From contig CAMFHW010000061.1 of the NCBI GenBank assembly GCA_945952175.1, positions 1 through 12,873 of the forward strand: a DNA stretch of 12,873 nucleotides, read 5' to 3'. Below, one piece after another: positions 6,344 to 12,873 of this stretch. This DNA is from an uncultured Phenylobacterium sp. (GTDB lineage Bacteria; Pseudomonadota; Alphaproteobacteria; Caulobacterales; Caulobacteraceae). Both the position numbers and the translations under genes were made by a program. Positions within the stretch are counted from its first letter, which is position 1. Every line of letters begins with the position of its first letter. The notes below the pieces were generated by a model, which saw only the letters and a list, made by a program, of their open reading frames with translations, was not told where the DNA came from and searched no databases.

Positions 6344-6688
6344 ATGCCCACGCCCACCATGACCTTCTTCATGAGCCTGCGCTCGCAACCGTCCTGGCTG
6401 GCCCTGACCCGCCAGCAGCGGGCGGACTACATCGCCGAGCATGTGCGTCCGGTGTTCGCACGCTACCCGCAGGTGCGGATGCGGTTCTACGACGCCGAGG
6501 CGTTCAGCGGCCGCTGCACCGACATGGCGGTGTTCGAGACGGACGACCTGCGGGCCTACGGCTTCCTGATCGACGCCCTGCGCGACCTGGAGTTCTTCGG
6601 CCTGCCCCATTTCCAGGTGCTCGACGTCATACCCGCCATGGAAGACGGGTATGTCGACTACAACGAAGAGATGGGCGTGGTCGGGTAG
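6344..6688 (+). CDS. Darcynin-family protein of unknown function
   Basis: A 114-residue soluble protein recognised as darcynin-like from the pattern WLALTRQQRADYIAEHVRPVFARYPQ, then VRMRFYDAEAFSGRCTDMAVFETDDLRAY, and the end IPAMEDGYVDYNEEMG. The family, first named in Acinetobacter, resembles a small dimeric alpha-beta barrel (EthD/YciI-like size), and no reaction is established. Start: ATG 6344, with AAGGGG at 6331-6336, 7 nt upstream; the open frame from 6290 has no such support. It is divergent from a TetR gene with a clean dyad between, so it is probably the main target of that regulator. It converges with the alpha/beta hydrolase gene, only 7 bp apart. There is no signal peptide or membrane segment. 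Confidence 0.8.
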   Translation: MPTPTMTFFMSLRSQPSWLALTRQQRADYIAEHVRPVFARYPQVRMRFYDAEAFSGRCTDMAVFETDDLRAYGFLIDALRDLEFFGLPHFQVLDVIPAMEDGYVDYNEEMGVVG

Positions 6689-6695
6689 GGCCGGC

Positions 6696-7619
6696 CTACT
6701 TCCCGTCCAGGAAGGGGCGGACCAGGGCGACGGTGGCCTTGGGGTTCTCTTCCATGATCCAGTGGCCCGAGGCCGGGACGACGCCTTCGCGCACGTCGGT
6801 CGCCGCCGCGCGCATCACCACCGCCATCTGCGGGCCGAACGACTTCTCGCCGCCCAGGGCCAGGATCGGCATGGTCAGCTTGCCGTGGGCGGCCAGGAAG
6901 GCGCGGTTGTCGAGGGCGTCCTGGTCGAAGGCCGCGAACTGGGCGAAGCCGGAGTGCATGGCGCCCGGCAGGGCGTAGAGCTTGGCGTAGTGCTCGCGCG
7001 AGGCCTCGTCGAAATGGGCTGGGTCGGCGGAGAACTCGTTCCAGAAGCGGTCGAGATAGATCCGCTCGCGCCCGGCGACGAGGCGCTCCATGTCCGGGCC
7101 GCCGAAGCGGAAGTGCCAGAGCAGCGGGTTCTTGAGGATCTCCTCCCACGGCCCCACGCCCGGCACTGGCGCATCGATCAGCACGAAGCGGCGCACGCGG
7201 TCCGGATGCTGGGCGGCGAAGGCGAAGCCGACCATGTTGCCGATGTCGTGGGCGACCAGGTCGGCCTTGGCGATCTTCAGGCTGTCGAGCACGCCGGCCA
7301 CGTCCTCGGCCTGGGTCTTCTTGTCGAAACCGCCGGCCGGCTTGGACGACAGGCCGAGGCCCCGCAGGTCGGGCACGACCACCGTGTGGTCGCGCATCAG
7401 GTCGGCGGCCATGGGCGCCCACATGTCGCCCGTTTCGCCATAGCCGTGCAGCAGGACCACCGCGGGACCCTGGCCGCCGACACGGACATGGATGGTCGCA
7501 CCGTTGGTGGTGATCTCCTGGGTGTGGAAGCTGGCCGGGAAGGGCGGGACCTCGGCGGCGGCGGGGGTGGCGGCGGCCATCAGCAGGGCCGCGGCGGCGA
7601 GAAGGGGGCGGAACATCAT
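6696..7619 (-). CDS. Exported alpha/beta hydrolase, epoxide hydrolase/Cif-like
   Basis: A 307-residue alpha/beta hydrolase with a Sec signal peptide (MMFRPLLAAAALLMAAATPAAA, probable cleavage near residue 22), hence periplasmic or secreted. The motifs are the oxyanion-hole HGYGETGDMW (58-67), PDLRGLGLSSKP (83-94), the nucleophile elbow AHDIGNMVG (123-131) with Asp125, and the C-terminal GHW with His286. An Asp nucleophile indicates an epoxide hydrolase or dehalogenase, not an esterase. The run LIDAPVP ... LLWHF (147-170, with Asp149 and His169) resembles Pseudomonas aeruginosa Cif, although the expected ring-opening Tyr appears to be missing (FAQFAAF, 225-231). The tandem ATGs at 7619 and 7616 follow an AGGAG at 7628-7624; the second has better spacing. 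It is divergent from a LysR gene, its likely regulator. Confidence 0.88.
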   Translation of the reverse strand: MMFRPLLAAAALLMAAATPAAAEVPPFPASFHTQEITTNGATIHVRVGGQGPAVVLLHGYGETGDMWAPMAADLMRDHTVVVPDLRGLGLSSKPAGGFDKKTQAEDVAGVLDSLKIAKADLVAHDIGNMVGFAFAAQHPDRVRRFVLIDAPVPGVGPWEEILKNPLLWHFRFGGPDMERLVAGRERIYLDRFWNEFSADPAHFDEASREHYAKLYALPGAMHSGFAQFAAFDQDALDNRAFLAAHGKLTMPILALGGEKSFGPQMAVVMRAAATDVREGVVPASGHWIMEENPKATVALVRPFLDGK

Positions 7620-7739
7620 GTGTCTCCTGGGGACGGGGCGTCCAAAGCGGCCCGCCGAGCGTCGACAGCCAAGGTGCCCTCGCCCTATCGTCCGGACTAG
7701 CCGCCAGAGGCCGGTTTGAGTGTCTGGGAATTCCGAACG
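7620..7739. promoter_or_regulatory. Divergent hydrolase/lysR intergenic region
   Basis: This 120-bp gap separates the hydrolase (leftward) and LysR gene (rightward), the classic layout for LysR control. It holds the AGGAG ribosome binding site of the hydrolase (7624-7628), a GTCCGGAC palindrome (7690-7697) and a GGAATTCC palindrome (7727-7734) just before the LysR ATG. Either palindrome could belong to a binding site, but neither makes a clear LysR T-N11-A box with flanking symmetry. No confident -35/-10 pair was found. Confidence 0.35.
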
Positions 7740-8639
7740 ATGATGAAGCTCGAGGGGATCGCCGCCTTCGTCGCCGTGGCCCAGGCCGGCTCGATCAGCG
7801 AGGCCGCGCGCCGCGCGGGCCTGGCCAAGTCGGTGGTGAGCGAGCGGCTGGCCGAGTTGGAGCGCAGCCTGGGCGCCCGGCTGGTCCAGCGGACGACGCG
7901 CAGGCTGTCGCTGACCGAGGACGGTGTGGCGCTGCTGGACCGCGGTCAGCGGATGCTGCGCGAAGCGGCCGAGGCGGAGGCGGAGATCGCCGAGCGGCGC
8001 GGCAGCCTGGTGGGGCCGCTGCGGCTGTCCGGGCCAGTGAGCTTCGGGGTGCTGCACCTGGGTCGCGCCCTGGCCGGGTTCCTGGCGGCCCATCCGCGCA
8101 TCGAGCTGACGCTGGATCTCGACGACCGGTTCGTGGACGTGGCCGGCGGCGGCTATGACGCGGTGCTGCGGCACGGCCCGGTGCGCGACAACTGGCTGGT
8201 GGCCCACCGGCTGGCGACGAGCCGGCGTCAGCTGGTGGCGGCGCCGGCCTATCTGGCATCCCATGGCGCGCCGCGTACAGCCGCCGAACTCGAGACGCAC
8301 AGGGCGATCCTCTATGCGAACCGCACCTCGGACTGGCGCTTCGAATCCGCCGGCGGGGCGCTGGTGGTGCGGCCGCGCCCGGCGCTGCGGGTGAACAATG
8401 GCCTGGTCATGCGCGACGCCGCCCTGGCGGGGCTTGGGGTGGCCCTGCTGCCGAGCTTCCTGGTCCACGAGGAGCTGGCGGACGGTCGGCTGGCGGCGGT
8501 CGACATCGGACTCGAGGCGGAGGGGGCCGACATCTATCTCGCCCACATCCGCGAGCAGGCGGCCTCGCCCAAGCTGCGCGCCCTGCTGGCCCACCTGCGC
8601 ACGGCGTTCGGTGAGCCGCCCTATTGGGAGACCACCTGA
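7740..8639 (+). CDS. LysR-family transcriptional regulator (CrgA/AaeR-like)
   Basis: A 299-residue LysR-type regulator. The N-terminal winged helix-turn-helix is clear: MKLEGIAAFVAVAQAGSISE, AARRAGLAKSVVSERLAELERSLGARLVQRTTRRLSLTEDG. A linker helix follows, and then a periplasmic-binding-protein-like effector domain with GPLRLSGPVSFG, YDAVLRHGPV and LVAAPAYLASHG. The RxGP pattern is typical of the CrgA/DmlR-like subgroup. ATG 7740 (or the adjacent ATG 7743) is preferred to an in-frame TTG at 7716, because LysR proteins begin a few residues before this helix; a GGGA at 7726-7729 lies 10 nt upstream. Its divergent neighbour, the exported hydrolase, is the probable target. The effector is unknown. 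No frameshift is seen and the length is standard. Confidence 0.93.
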   Translation: MMKLEGIAAFVAVAQAGSISEAARRAGLAKSVVSERLAELERSLGARLVQRTTRRLSLTEDGVALLDRGQRMLREAAEAEAEIAERRGSLVGPLRLSGPVSFGVLHLGRALAGFLAAHPRIELTLDLDDRFVDVAGGGYDAVLRHGPVRDNWLVAHRLATSRRQLVAAPAYLASHGAPRTAAELETHRAILYANRTSDWRFESAGGALVVRPRPALRVNNGLVMRDAALAGLGVALLPSFLVHEELADGRLAAVDIGLEAEGADIYLAHIREQAASPKLRALLAHLRTAFGEPPYWETT

Positions 8640-8672
8640 ATTCTGCGTGGAGCAGCCGGCATCGGAATCGAT

Positions 8673-8692
8673 GGGATGTTTCGGCGCATCCC
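8673..8692 (+). terminator. Weak hairpin after lysR, possible terminator
   Basis: GGGATG (8673-8678) pairs with CATCCC (8687-8692) around an 8-nt loop, 33 bp after the LysR stop, followed by GAATTT. The short stem and poor T-run make this a tentative call. The larger hairpin at 8701-8768 right after it may do the work instead. Confidence 0.3.
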
Positions 8693-8700
8693 GAATTTGG

Positions 8701-8768
8701 ACCACGAAGCACACGAAGGACACGAAGAGGCCGCGCTCACCCTTGGTGTTCTTCGTGTGCTTCGTGGT
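8701..8768. repeat. CACGAAG-type palindromic repeat hairpin
   Basis: The arm ACCACGAAGCACACGAAG (8701-8718) is exactly reverse-complemented at 8751-8768. With one G-T mismatch the pairing extends to 23 bp (8701-8723 with 8746-8768), leaving a 22-nt loop. Inside the left arm ACGAAG recurs every 9 bp (8704, 8713, 8722). Translated, this gives TTKHTKDTK- or HEAHEGHEE-type peptides, which appear in many spurious database ORFs from unrelated bacteria (from memory), so it is a dispersed repeat and not a gene. It lies in the 202-bp convergent gap between lysR and the P450 gene and may terminate both. The rest of that gap (8769-8841) shows only a short tandem CGGCCTA pair. Confidence 0.8.
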
Positions 8769-8841
8769 GACACGAACGGCCTACGGCCTAGGTGCGGAGG
8801 GCTCCGGGTCAGGCGCTCGTCGCGTGGCGCAATGACGGGCG

Positions 8842-10218
8842 TTACCGCCGCTCGACGAACATCGGCAGGCCGCCGAGGGGGCGCATGGTGACGCGGTGCT
8901 GGATGGCGACCTCGTGGCCGGGCGGCAGGCGCAGGCGGAAGCGCTGGGCCAGCGTCGCCAGGACCAGGACCATTTCGGTGAGCGCCAGGCTGGCCCCGAT
9001 GCAGACGCGGGGGCCGGCGCCGAACGGGATGTAGGCATAGCGCGGCCGGCCGGCCGAGGCCTCCTTGGAGAACCGCTCGGGCATGAAGCGGTCGGGTTGG
9101 TCCCAATGGGCGCGGTGGCGATGGGTGACCCAGGGGACCACGCAGACCGGCGCGCCCTTGGGGATCTTCACGCCGCAGATCTCGTCGGCGGCCAGGGCCT
9201 GGCGGGTCGAGGTGCCGGGCGCCGGCGGGTAGAGCCGCATCGTCTCGTCGATCACCATGCGCGCGTAGGCGAGGTTCGGCACGTCCTCATGGGTCGGATC
9301 GCGGCCGCCCAGGACCTCGCCGAGCTCGGCGTGCAGCTTGGCCTCGACGTCCGGCCGCTGGGACAGGGCGTACCAGATCCAGCTCATGGCCGCGGCCGTG
9401 GTCTCGTGGCCGGCGACGAAGATGGTCACCACCTGGTCGCGCACCTCCTGGGCGGTCATGGCCACCCCGGTCTCGCCGTCGCGGGCGGCGATCAGGCGCG
9501 AGAGCAGGTCGGTCCCGCCCGGCGCGGCCTCCCGCTCGGCGATCAGGCGGGCGACCATGGCGTCGAGGTCGGCGAAGACCGCCGCGACGCGCGCCTCGCG
9601 CCGCGCCATGCGCCACTTGTCGATCAGGGGCACGAAATCGAGGACCCCGACCTGGGTGGCGGCCATGGCGCCGTTGACCCCCGCCTCCATCATGTCCCCG
9701 AGGGCCGCGCCATCGGTGGCGAACACCGCGCGCGAGATGATCTGCAGGGTGAGCCGGGTCATGTCGTGGGCGACGTCGACCGGCTCGCCGGGCGGAAGCT
9801 GGGCCCAGCGCTCGGCGAAGGCGCGCGCGTCGTCGGCCATGCCGGGCGCGTAGGCGGCGACCGCCGGCGGGGCGAAGGCCGGGGCCATGGTGCGCCGATG
9901 GGCGCGCCAGGTGTCGCCGTCGGAGGACAGCAGGCCGTTGCCGAACAGGACGCCGAAGAAGCGCCGCTCCATCTCGGTCTTCGGATAGTTGGCGACATTG
10001 TCGAGGAAGACCCGCTTCACCCCCTCCGGATCGCCGACCACGTAGAAGGGCCCGATCGCGCTCATCTGGCGGATGACCGGCCGCTCGTAGGCGGCGCGGA
10101 CGATCTGGGGCATCGGGCTCTGGGGATCGTCGATCCGGGTGAGGCGGATCGGGGCCTTTTCCGGCGGCGGGCTCCAGCCAGCCAGGCGGGGACTGTCTTC
10201 GGCGACGCGGGCGTCCAT
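8842..10218 (-). CDS. Cytochrome P450 monooxygenase
   Basis: A soluble bacterial cytochrome P450 of 458 residues. All core motifs are present: C-helix WRAHRR (104-109), I-helix oxygen-activation motif AGHETT (269-274), K-helix ETMR (325-328, ExxR), the PERF meander (380-383), and heme-binding loop FGAGPRVCIG (399-408) with Cys406 as the iron ligand. There is no membrane anchor and no fused reductase, so it needs a separate ferredoxin and reductase; none is encoded in the window. The PFGAGPRVCIG style resembles CYP4/CYP102-like fatty-acid or terpenoid hydroxylases more than P450cam, but the substrate is unknown. The start is ATG 10218, because GGGAGG lies 5 nt before it; an in-frame ATG at 10242 has no ribosome binding site and sits in the operator-like dyad. 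It is divergent from a TetR gene. Confidence 0.96.
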   Translation of the reverse strand: MDARVAEDSPRLAGWSPPPEKAPIRLTRIDDPQSPMPQIVRAAYERPVIRQMSAIGPFYVVGDPEGVKRVFLDNVANYPKTEMERRFFGVLFGNGLLSSDGDTWRAHRRTMAPAFAPPAVAAYAPGMADDARAFAERWAQLPPGEPVDVAHDMTRLTLQIISRAVFATDGAALGDMMEAGVNGAMAATQVGVLDFVPLIDKWRMARREARVAAVFADLDAMVARLIAEREAAPGGTDLLSRLIAARDGETGVAMTAQEVRDQVVTIFVAGHETTAAAMSWIWYALSQRPDVEAKLHAELGEVLGGRDPTHEDVPNLAYARMVIDETMRLYPPAPGTSTRQALAADEICGVKIPKGAPVCVVPWVTHRHRAHWDQPDRFMPERFSKEASAGRPRYAYIPFGAGPRVCIGASLALTEMVLVLATLAQRFRLRLPPGHEVAIQHRVTMRPLGGLPMFVERR

Positions 10219-10223
10219 GGCGT

Positions 10224-10229
10224 CCTCCC
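10224..10229 (-). promoter_or_regulatory. Ribosome binding site fixing the P450 start
   Basis: On the minus strand this reads GGGAGG, 5 nt before the ATG at 10218. It favours that start over the upstream in-frame ATG at 10242, which removes eight residues from the longest ORF. Confidence 0.75.
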
Positions 10230-10240
10230 GGGGATCGTTC

Positions 10241-10257
10241 ATTTAACGCCGTTAAAG
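10241..10257. promoter_or_regulatory. Operator-like dyad 1 in the P450/tetR gap
   Basis: TTTAACG-C-CGTTAAA (10242-10256) is a perfect 7-bp dyad with a 1-bp centre, a typical TetR-family operator shape. It lies about 24 bp upstream of the P450 start at 10218. It is likely to be bound by the TetR protein encoded at 10291 or 10312. Confidence 0.65.
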
Positions 10258-10277
10258 AGAAACACGGATCGCGCAGC

Positions 10278-10293
10278 TTTACAACGTTAAATG
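10278..10293. promoter_or_regulatory. Operator-like dyad 2 overlapping the tetR start
   Basis: TTTACAACGTTAAATG is an imperfect second copy of the 10242 dyad, sharing the CGTTAAA half and containing the AACGTT palindrome. Centres of the two sites are about 36 bp apart. The sequence runs into the first possible TetR start codon (10291), which would allow autorepression. Confidence 0.5.
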
Positions 10294-10965
10294 AATGGGC
10301 GACCCAGAGACATGGCCGCCCCCCGCCGAAGCCCGCCCAACCTGACCGCCGGGAGCGTGATCGCCGCCGCGGCCGCGGTGCTGGAGCGCGACGGCCATGC
10401 TGGCCTGACCATGCGGGCGGTGGCGAGCGAGCTCGGGGTGCAGGCGCCGGCGCTCTACTGGTACTTCAAGGACAAGCAGGCCCTGGAGCTCGCGCTCTAT
10501 GACCACCTGCTGGCCGACCTGCATTTCACGCCGAAGGGCGCGGACTGGCGCGGCGACCTGCGCAGCATGGCCCAGGCGCTGCGGGCGCACCTGGTCTCGC
10601 GGCGCGACATCGGCAAGCTGCCGCCGCCCGGCTTCTTCTTCGCGCCCAACGCGATCGGGCTGATGGAGATGGCTCTGGGGGTGCTGCTGGATGCCGGGTT
10701 CACGCCGCGCGACGCCTATTACGTGCTGATCACGATGGTCGACTACGTGTCGACCTGGGCCCGGGGCGAGGCGGATCTGCACCTGCGGCCGGTCGAGCGG
10801 CCGGGCCTGGACGAGGCGGCCAAGCGCAGCCTGGTCGACGGCACCTATCCGAATTTCGCCCGGGTGGCCGAGGCCTTCCTGGTCCCGAGCGGCGTCGACG
10901 AGCAGTTCGCCTTCGGGCTCGACGCGCTGATCGCCGGCTTCGAACGGCTGATTCCGCCACGCTGA
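10291..10965 (+). CDS. TetR-family transcriptional regulator (divergent from P450)
   Basis: A repressor of up to 224 residues. The N-terminal DNA-binding domain is clear: helix-turn-helix LTMRAVASELGVQAPALYWYFKDKQALELAL (39-69). The ALYWYFKDK end is close to that of the tetracycline repressor TetR itself. The C-terminal region (GLMEMALGVLLDAGFTPRDAYYVLITMVDYV, then FAFGLDALIAGFERL) fits the TetR_C all-alpha effector domain (PF02909 type), which binds small molecules in TetR. No efflux pump lies beside it, and its partner by layout is the divergent P450. The start is uncertain: ATG 10291 has no ribosome binding site and overlaps operator-like dyad 2 (a leaderless mRNA is possible), while ATG 10312 gives a 217-residue protein. 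Autoregulation is likely. Confidence 0.9.
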   Translation: MNGRPRDMAAPRRSPPNLTAGSVIAAAAAVLERDGHAGLTMRAVASELGVQAPALYWYFKDKQALELALYDHLLADLHFTPKGADWRGDLRSMAQALRAHLVSRRDIGKLPPPGFFFAPNAIGLMEMALGVLLDAGFTPRDAYYVLITMVDYVSTWARGEADLHLRPVERPGLDEAAKRSLVDGTYPNFARVAEAFLVPSGVDEQFAFGLDALIAGFERLIPPR

Positions 10966-10968
10966 CGG

Positions 10969-10996
10969 TTGCGCCGCCGGGCCGGGTTCGCATAAC
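10969..10996 (+). promoter_or_regulatory. Possible promoter of acsA
   Basis: TTGCGC (10969-10974) and CATAAC (10991-10996) are spaced 16 bp apart in the 62-bp gap between tetR and acsA, leaving about 31 nt to the GTG start. The match to sigma-70 boxes is moderate, with four of six positions in the -10. Confidence 0.35.
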
Positions 10997-11027
10997 TCCC
11001 CACAAGCTTGAAAAGGGAGTGCGCACA

Positions 11028-12873
11028 GTGAGCGACGGCGAGGTTTTCCCGGTTCCCGAGTCCTGGGCGAAGAACACCCACATGGACGCCGCCGCCTATG
11101 AGGCCGCGCTGAAGCGGGTCGAGACCGATCCCGACGGCTACTGGCGCGATGTCGCCGGCCGCCTCGACTGGATCAAGGCGCCGACCGTCACCAAGGACGT
11201 CTCCTTCCACAAGGAGGACTTCCATGTCCGCTGGTACGCCGACGGGGTGCTGAATGTCTCGGTCAACTGCCTGGACCGCCATATCGCGACGCGCGGCGAC
11301 CAGGTGGCGATCATCTGGGAGGGCGACGGCGGCGAGACCACGACGCTGACCTACAGCGAGCTCCTGGCCGAGACCTGCCGGATGGCCAACGTCCTGAAGG
11401 CCAAGGGGGTCAAGAAGGGCGACCGGGTCACCATCTACCTGCCGATGATCCCGCAGGCGGCGGTGGCCATGCTGGCCTGCGCGCGGATCGGGGCGATCCA
11501 TTCGGTGATCTTCGGCGGCTTCTCGCCGGACTCGATCGCCGGGCGCATCCAGGACTGCGACTCCAGGCTGGTGATCACCGCCGACGAGGGCCTGCGCGGC
11601 GGCAAGGTCGTGCCCTTGAAGCGCAATGTCGACGAGGCGCTGGAGCAGTGCCCGGGCGTGGCCGACGTGATCGTGGTGCGCCGCACCCGCGCCGACGTGC
11701 CGATGAAGGACGGGCGCGACGCCTATTATTCCGACCTGAAGCAGGACGTGGCCGATACCTGCGAGCCCGAGGCGATGAGCGCCGAGGACCCGCTGTTCAT
11801 CCTCTACACCTCCGGCTCGACCGGGAAGCCGAAGGGCGTGCTGCACACCACCGGCGGCTACCTGACCTGGGCCAGCCACACCCACGAGCTGGTGTTCGAC
11901 TACCGTCCCGGCGAGGTGTTCTGGTGCACGGCCGACGTGGGCTGGGTGACCGGGCACAGCTATGTCGTCTACGGCCCGCTGGCCAATGCGGCGACCAGCG
12001 TGATCTTCGAGGGCGTGCCGAACTATCCGACCAATTCCCGCTTCTGGGAGGTGGTGGACCGCCACAAGGTGGAGATCTTCTACACCGCGCCGACCGCGAT
12101 CCGCGCCCTGATGCGCGACGGCGACGAGCCGGTGACGCGGACCAGCCGCAAGAGCCTGCGCCTGATCGGCACGGTAGGCGAGCCGATCAATCCGGAAGCC
12201 TGGCTCTGGTACCACCGGGTGGTGGGCGAGGGCCGCTGCCCGATCGTCGACACCTATTGGCAGACCGAGACGGGCGCCTGCCTGTCGAGCCCGCTGCCCG
12301 GGGCCATGGCGCTGAAGCCCGGCTCCTGCGCCAAGCCGCTGCCCGGGGTGAAGTTCCAGCTGGTCGACGCGGACGGCAAGGTGCTGGAGGGCGCGGCGAG
12401 CGGCAATCTCTGCATCACCGACAGCTGGCCGGGCCAGATGCGCACGGTCTATGGCGACCATGAGCGCTTCTTCAACACCTACTTCTCGACCTATCCCGGC
12501 AAGTACTTCACCGGCGACGGCTGCCGCCGCGACGAGGACGGCTATTACTGGATCACCGGCCGGGTGGACGACGTGATCAACGTGTCCGGCCACCGCCTCG
12601 GCACGGCCGAAATCGAGAGCGCGCTGGTCGGCAACGACAATGTGGCCGAGGCCGCGGTGGTCGGCTTCCCGCACGAGGTGAAGGGCCAGGGCATCTACTG
12701 CTTCGTGACCCTGAAGGCCGACGTGACCCCGACCGACGTGCTGCAGGCCGAGCTGAAGGGCTGGGTGCGCCGCGAGATCGGGCCGTTCGCGGCGCCGGAC
12801 GTAGTGCAGTTCGCGCCGGGCCTGCCCAAGACCCGCTCGGGCAAGATCATGCGCCGCATCCTGCGCAAGATCG
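11028..12873 (+). CDS. acsA: Acetyl-CoA synthetase AcsA (partial, runs off the right edge)
   Basis: This AMP-forming acetate:CoA ligase activates acetate to acetyl-CoA through acetyl-AMP and belongs to the ANL superfamily. 615 codons are visible of an expected 650 or so. The GTG at 11028 is the start, with GGGAG at 11015-11019, 8 nt upstream. The N-terminus MSDGEVFPVPESWAKNTHMD is typical of Acs. Key motifs are the phosphate-binding YTSGSTGKPKG (260-270), IFGGFSPDSIAGRI, the adenine/acetate pocket DTYWQTETG, YFTGDGCRRDEDGYYWITGRVDDVINVSGHRLGTAEIES covering the hinge and A8 motif, and PKTRSGKIMRRILRK near the window end. Lys606 in the last motif is the catalytic A10 lysine, the residue silenced by Pat-type acetylation in other bacteria. 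Only the last few tens of residues and the stop are missing. Confidence 0.97.
   Translation, partial: MSDGEVFPVPESWAKNTHMDAAAYEAALKRVETDPDGYWRDVAGRLDWIKAPTVTKDVSFHKEDFHVRWYADGVLNVSVNCLDRHIATRGDQVAIIWEGDGGETTTLTYSELLAETCRMANVLKAKGVKKGDRVTIYLPMIPQAAVAMLACARIGAIHSVIFGGFSPDSIAGRIQDCDSRLVITADEGLRGGKVVPLKRNVDEALEQCPGVADVIVVRRTRADVPMKDGRDAYYSDLKQDVADTCEPEAMSAEDPLFILYTSGSTGKPKGVLHTTGGYLTWASHTHELVFDYRPGEVFWCTADVGWVTGHSYVVYGPLANAATSVIFEGVPNYPTNSRFWEVVDRHKVEIFYTAPTAIRALMRDGDEPVTRTSRKSLRLIGTVGEPINPEAWLWYHRVVGEGRCPIVDTYWQTETGACLSSPLPGAMALKPGSCAKPLPGVKFQLVDADGKVLEGAASGNLCITDSWPGQMRTVYGDHERFFNTYFSTYPGKYFTGDGCRRDEDGYYWITGRVDDVINVSGHRLGTAEIESALVGNDNVAEAAVVGFPHEVKGQGIYCFVTLKADVTPTDVLQAELKGWVRREIGPFAAPDVVQFAPGLPKTRSGKIMRRILRKI

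Noticed and set aside
7620..8723. Upstream extension of the hydrolase frame antisense to lysR
   Set aside because: The signal peptide and AGGAG ribosome binding site place the start at 7619/7616; the upstream part is shadow sequence.
8701..8768. CRISPR-like or tandem array because of repeated ACGAAG units
   Set aside because: The units are 9 bp with no spacers, and the structure is a single hairpin. No cas genes are present.
8896..10290. 464-codon plus-strand frame opposite the P450
   Set aside because: The P450 on the other strand has every diagnostic motif; this frame has Gly/His/Asp-rich shadow composition.
10845..12674. 609-codon minus-strand frame opposite acsA
   Set aside because: The plus strand encodes a full set of Acs motifs in order. 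The antisense frame is His/Val/Gly-rich with no domain.

Overview
The window is about 12.9 kb of very GC-rich, gene-dense DNA with strong third-position GC bias (long antisense ORFs shadow most genes). Gene content, many ATGA-type overlaps, frequent GTG/TTG starts and the hemC/hemD block divergent from tsaD-gpsA point to an alphaproteobacterium, most likely Caulobacterales (Caulobacter/Phenylobacterium type). This assignment is inferred from gene content and style, not from a marker-gene comparison. No tRNA, rRNA, CRISPR array, prophage or intact insertion sequence is visible.

Left part (1-4626) is core housekeeping. On the minus strand run hemC, hemD and the start of a small membrane protein (haem biosynthesis: porphobilinogen to uroporphyrinogen III). 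Divergent from them is a tight plus-strand operon: tsaD (tRNA t6A modification), gpsA (glycerol-3-phosphate for phospholipids), a YciI-like protein and a small Rieske [2Fe-2S] protein. tsaD/gpsA and yciI/Rieske are joined by start-stop overlaps, the second using a TTG start.

Middle part (4627-8841) is accessory and regulatory. It holds a creatininase-family amidohydrolase; a TetR regulator divergent from a darcynin-family protein, with a clean 18-bp dyad between them; a secreted alpha/beta hydrolase with an Asp nucleophile (related to Cif/epoxide hydrolases) divergent from a LysR regulator; and three unrelated palindromic elements in the gaps. These are a nested REP-like inverted pair (4643-4779), a 26-bp perfect inverted repeat that supplies the TetR stop codon and abuts the creatininase ribosome binding site (5584-5668), and a CACGAAG-type repeat hairpin (8701-8768).

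Right part (8842-12873) holds a cytochrome P450 divergent from a second TetR regulator, whose 5' regions share two TTTA/CGTTAAA operator-like sites. It ends with acetyl-CoA synthetase (acsA), cut by the window edge roughly 35-45 codons before its expected end. The recurrent design is a one-component regulator divergent from one enzyme or unknown-function gene: TetR/darcynin, LysR/hydrolase and TetR/P450. I see no multi-gene novel defence or biosynthetic system. The most unusual material is the palindromic elements and how they sit on stop codons and ribosome binding sites.
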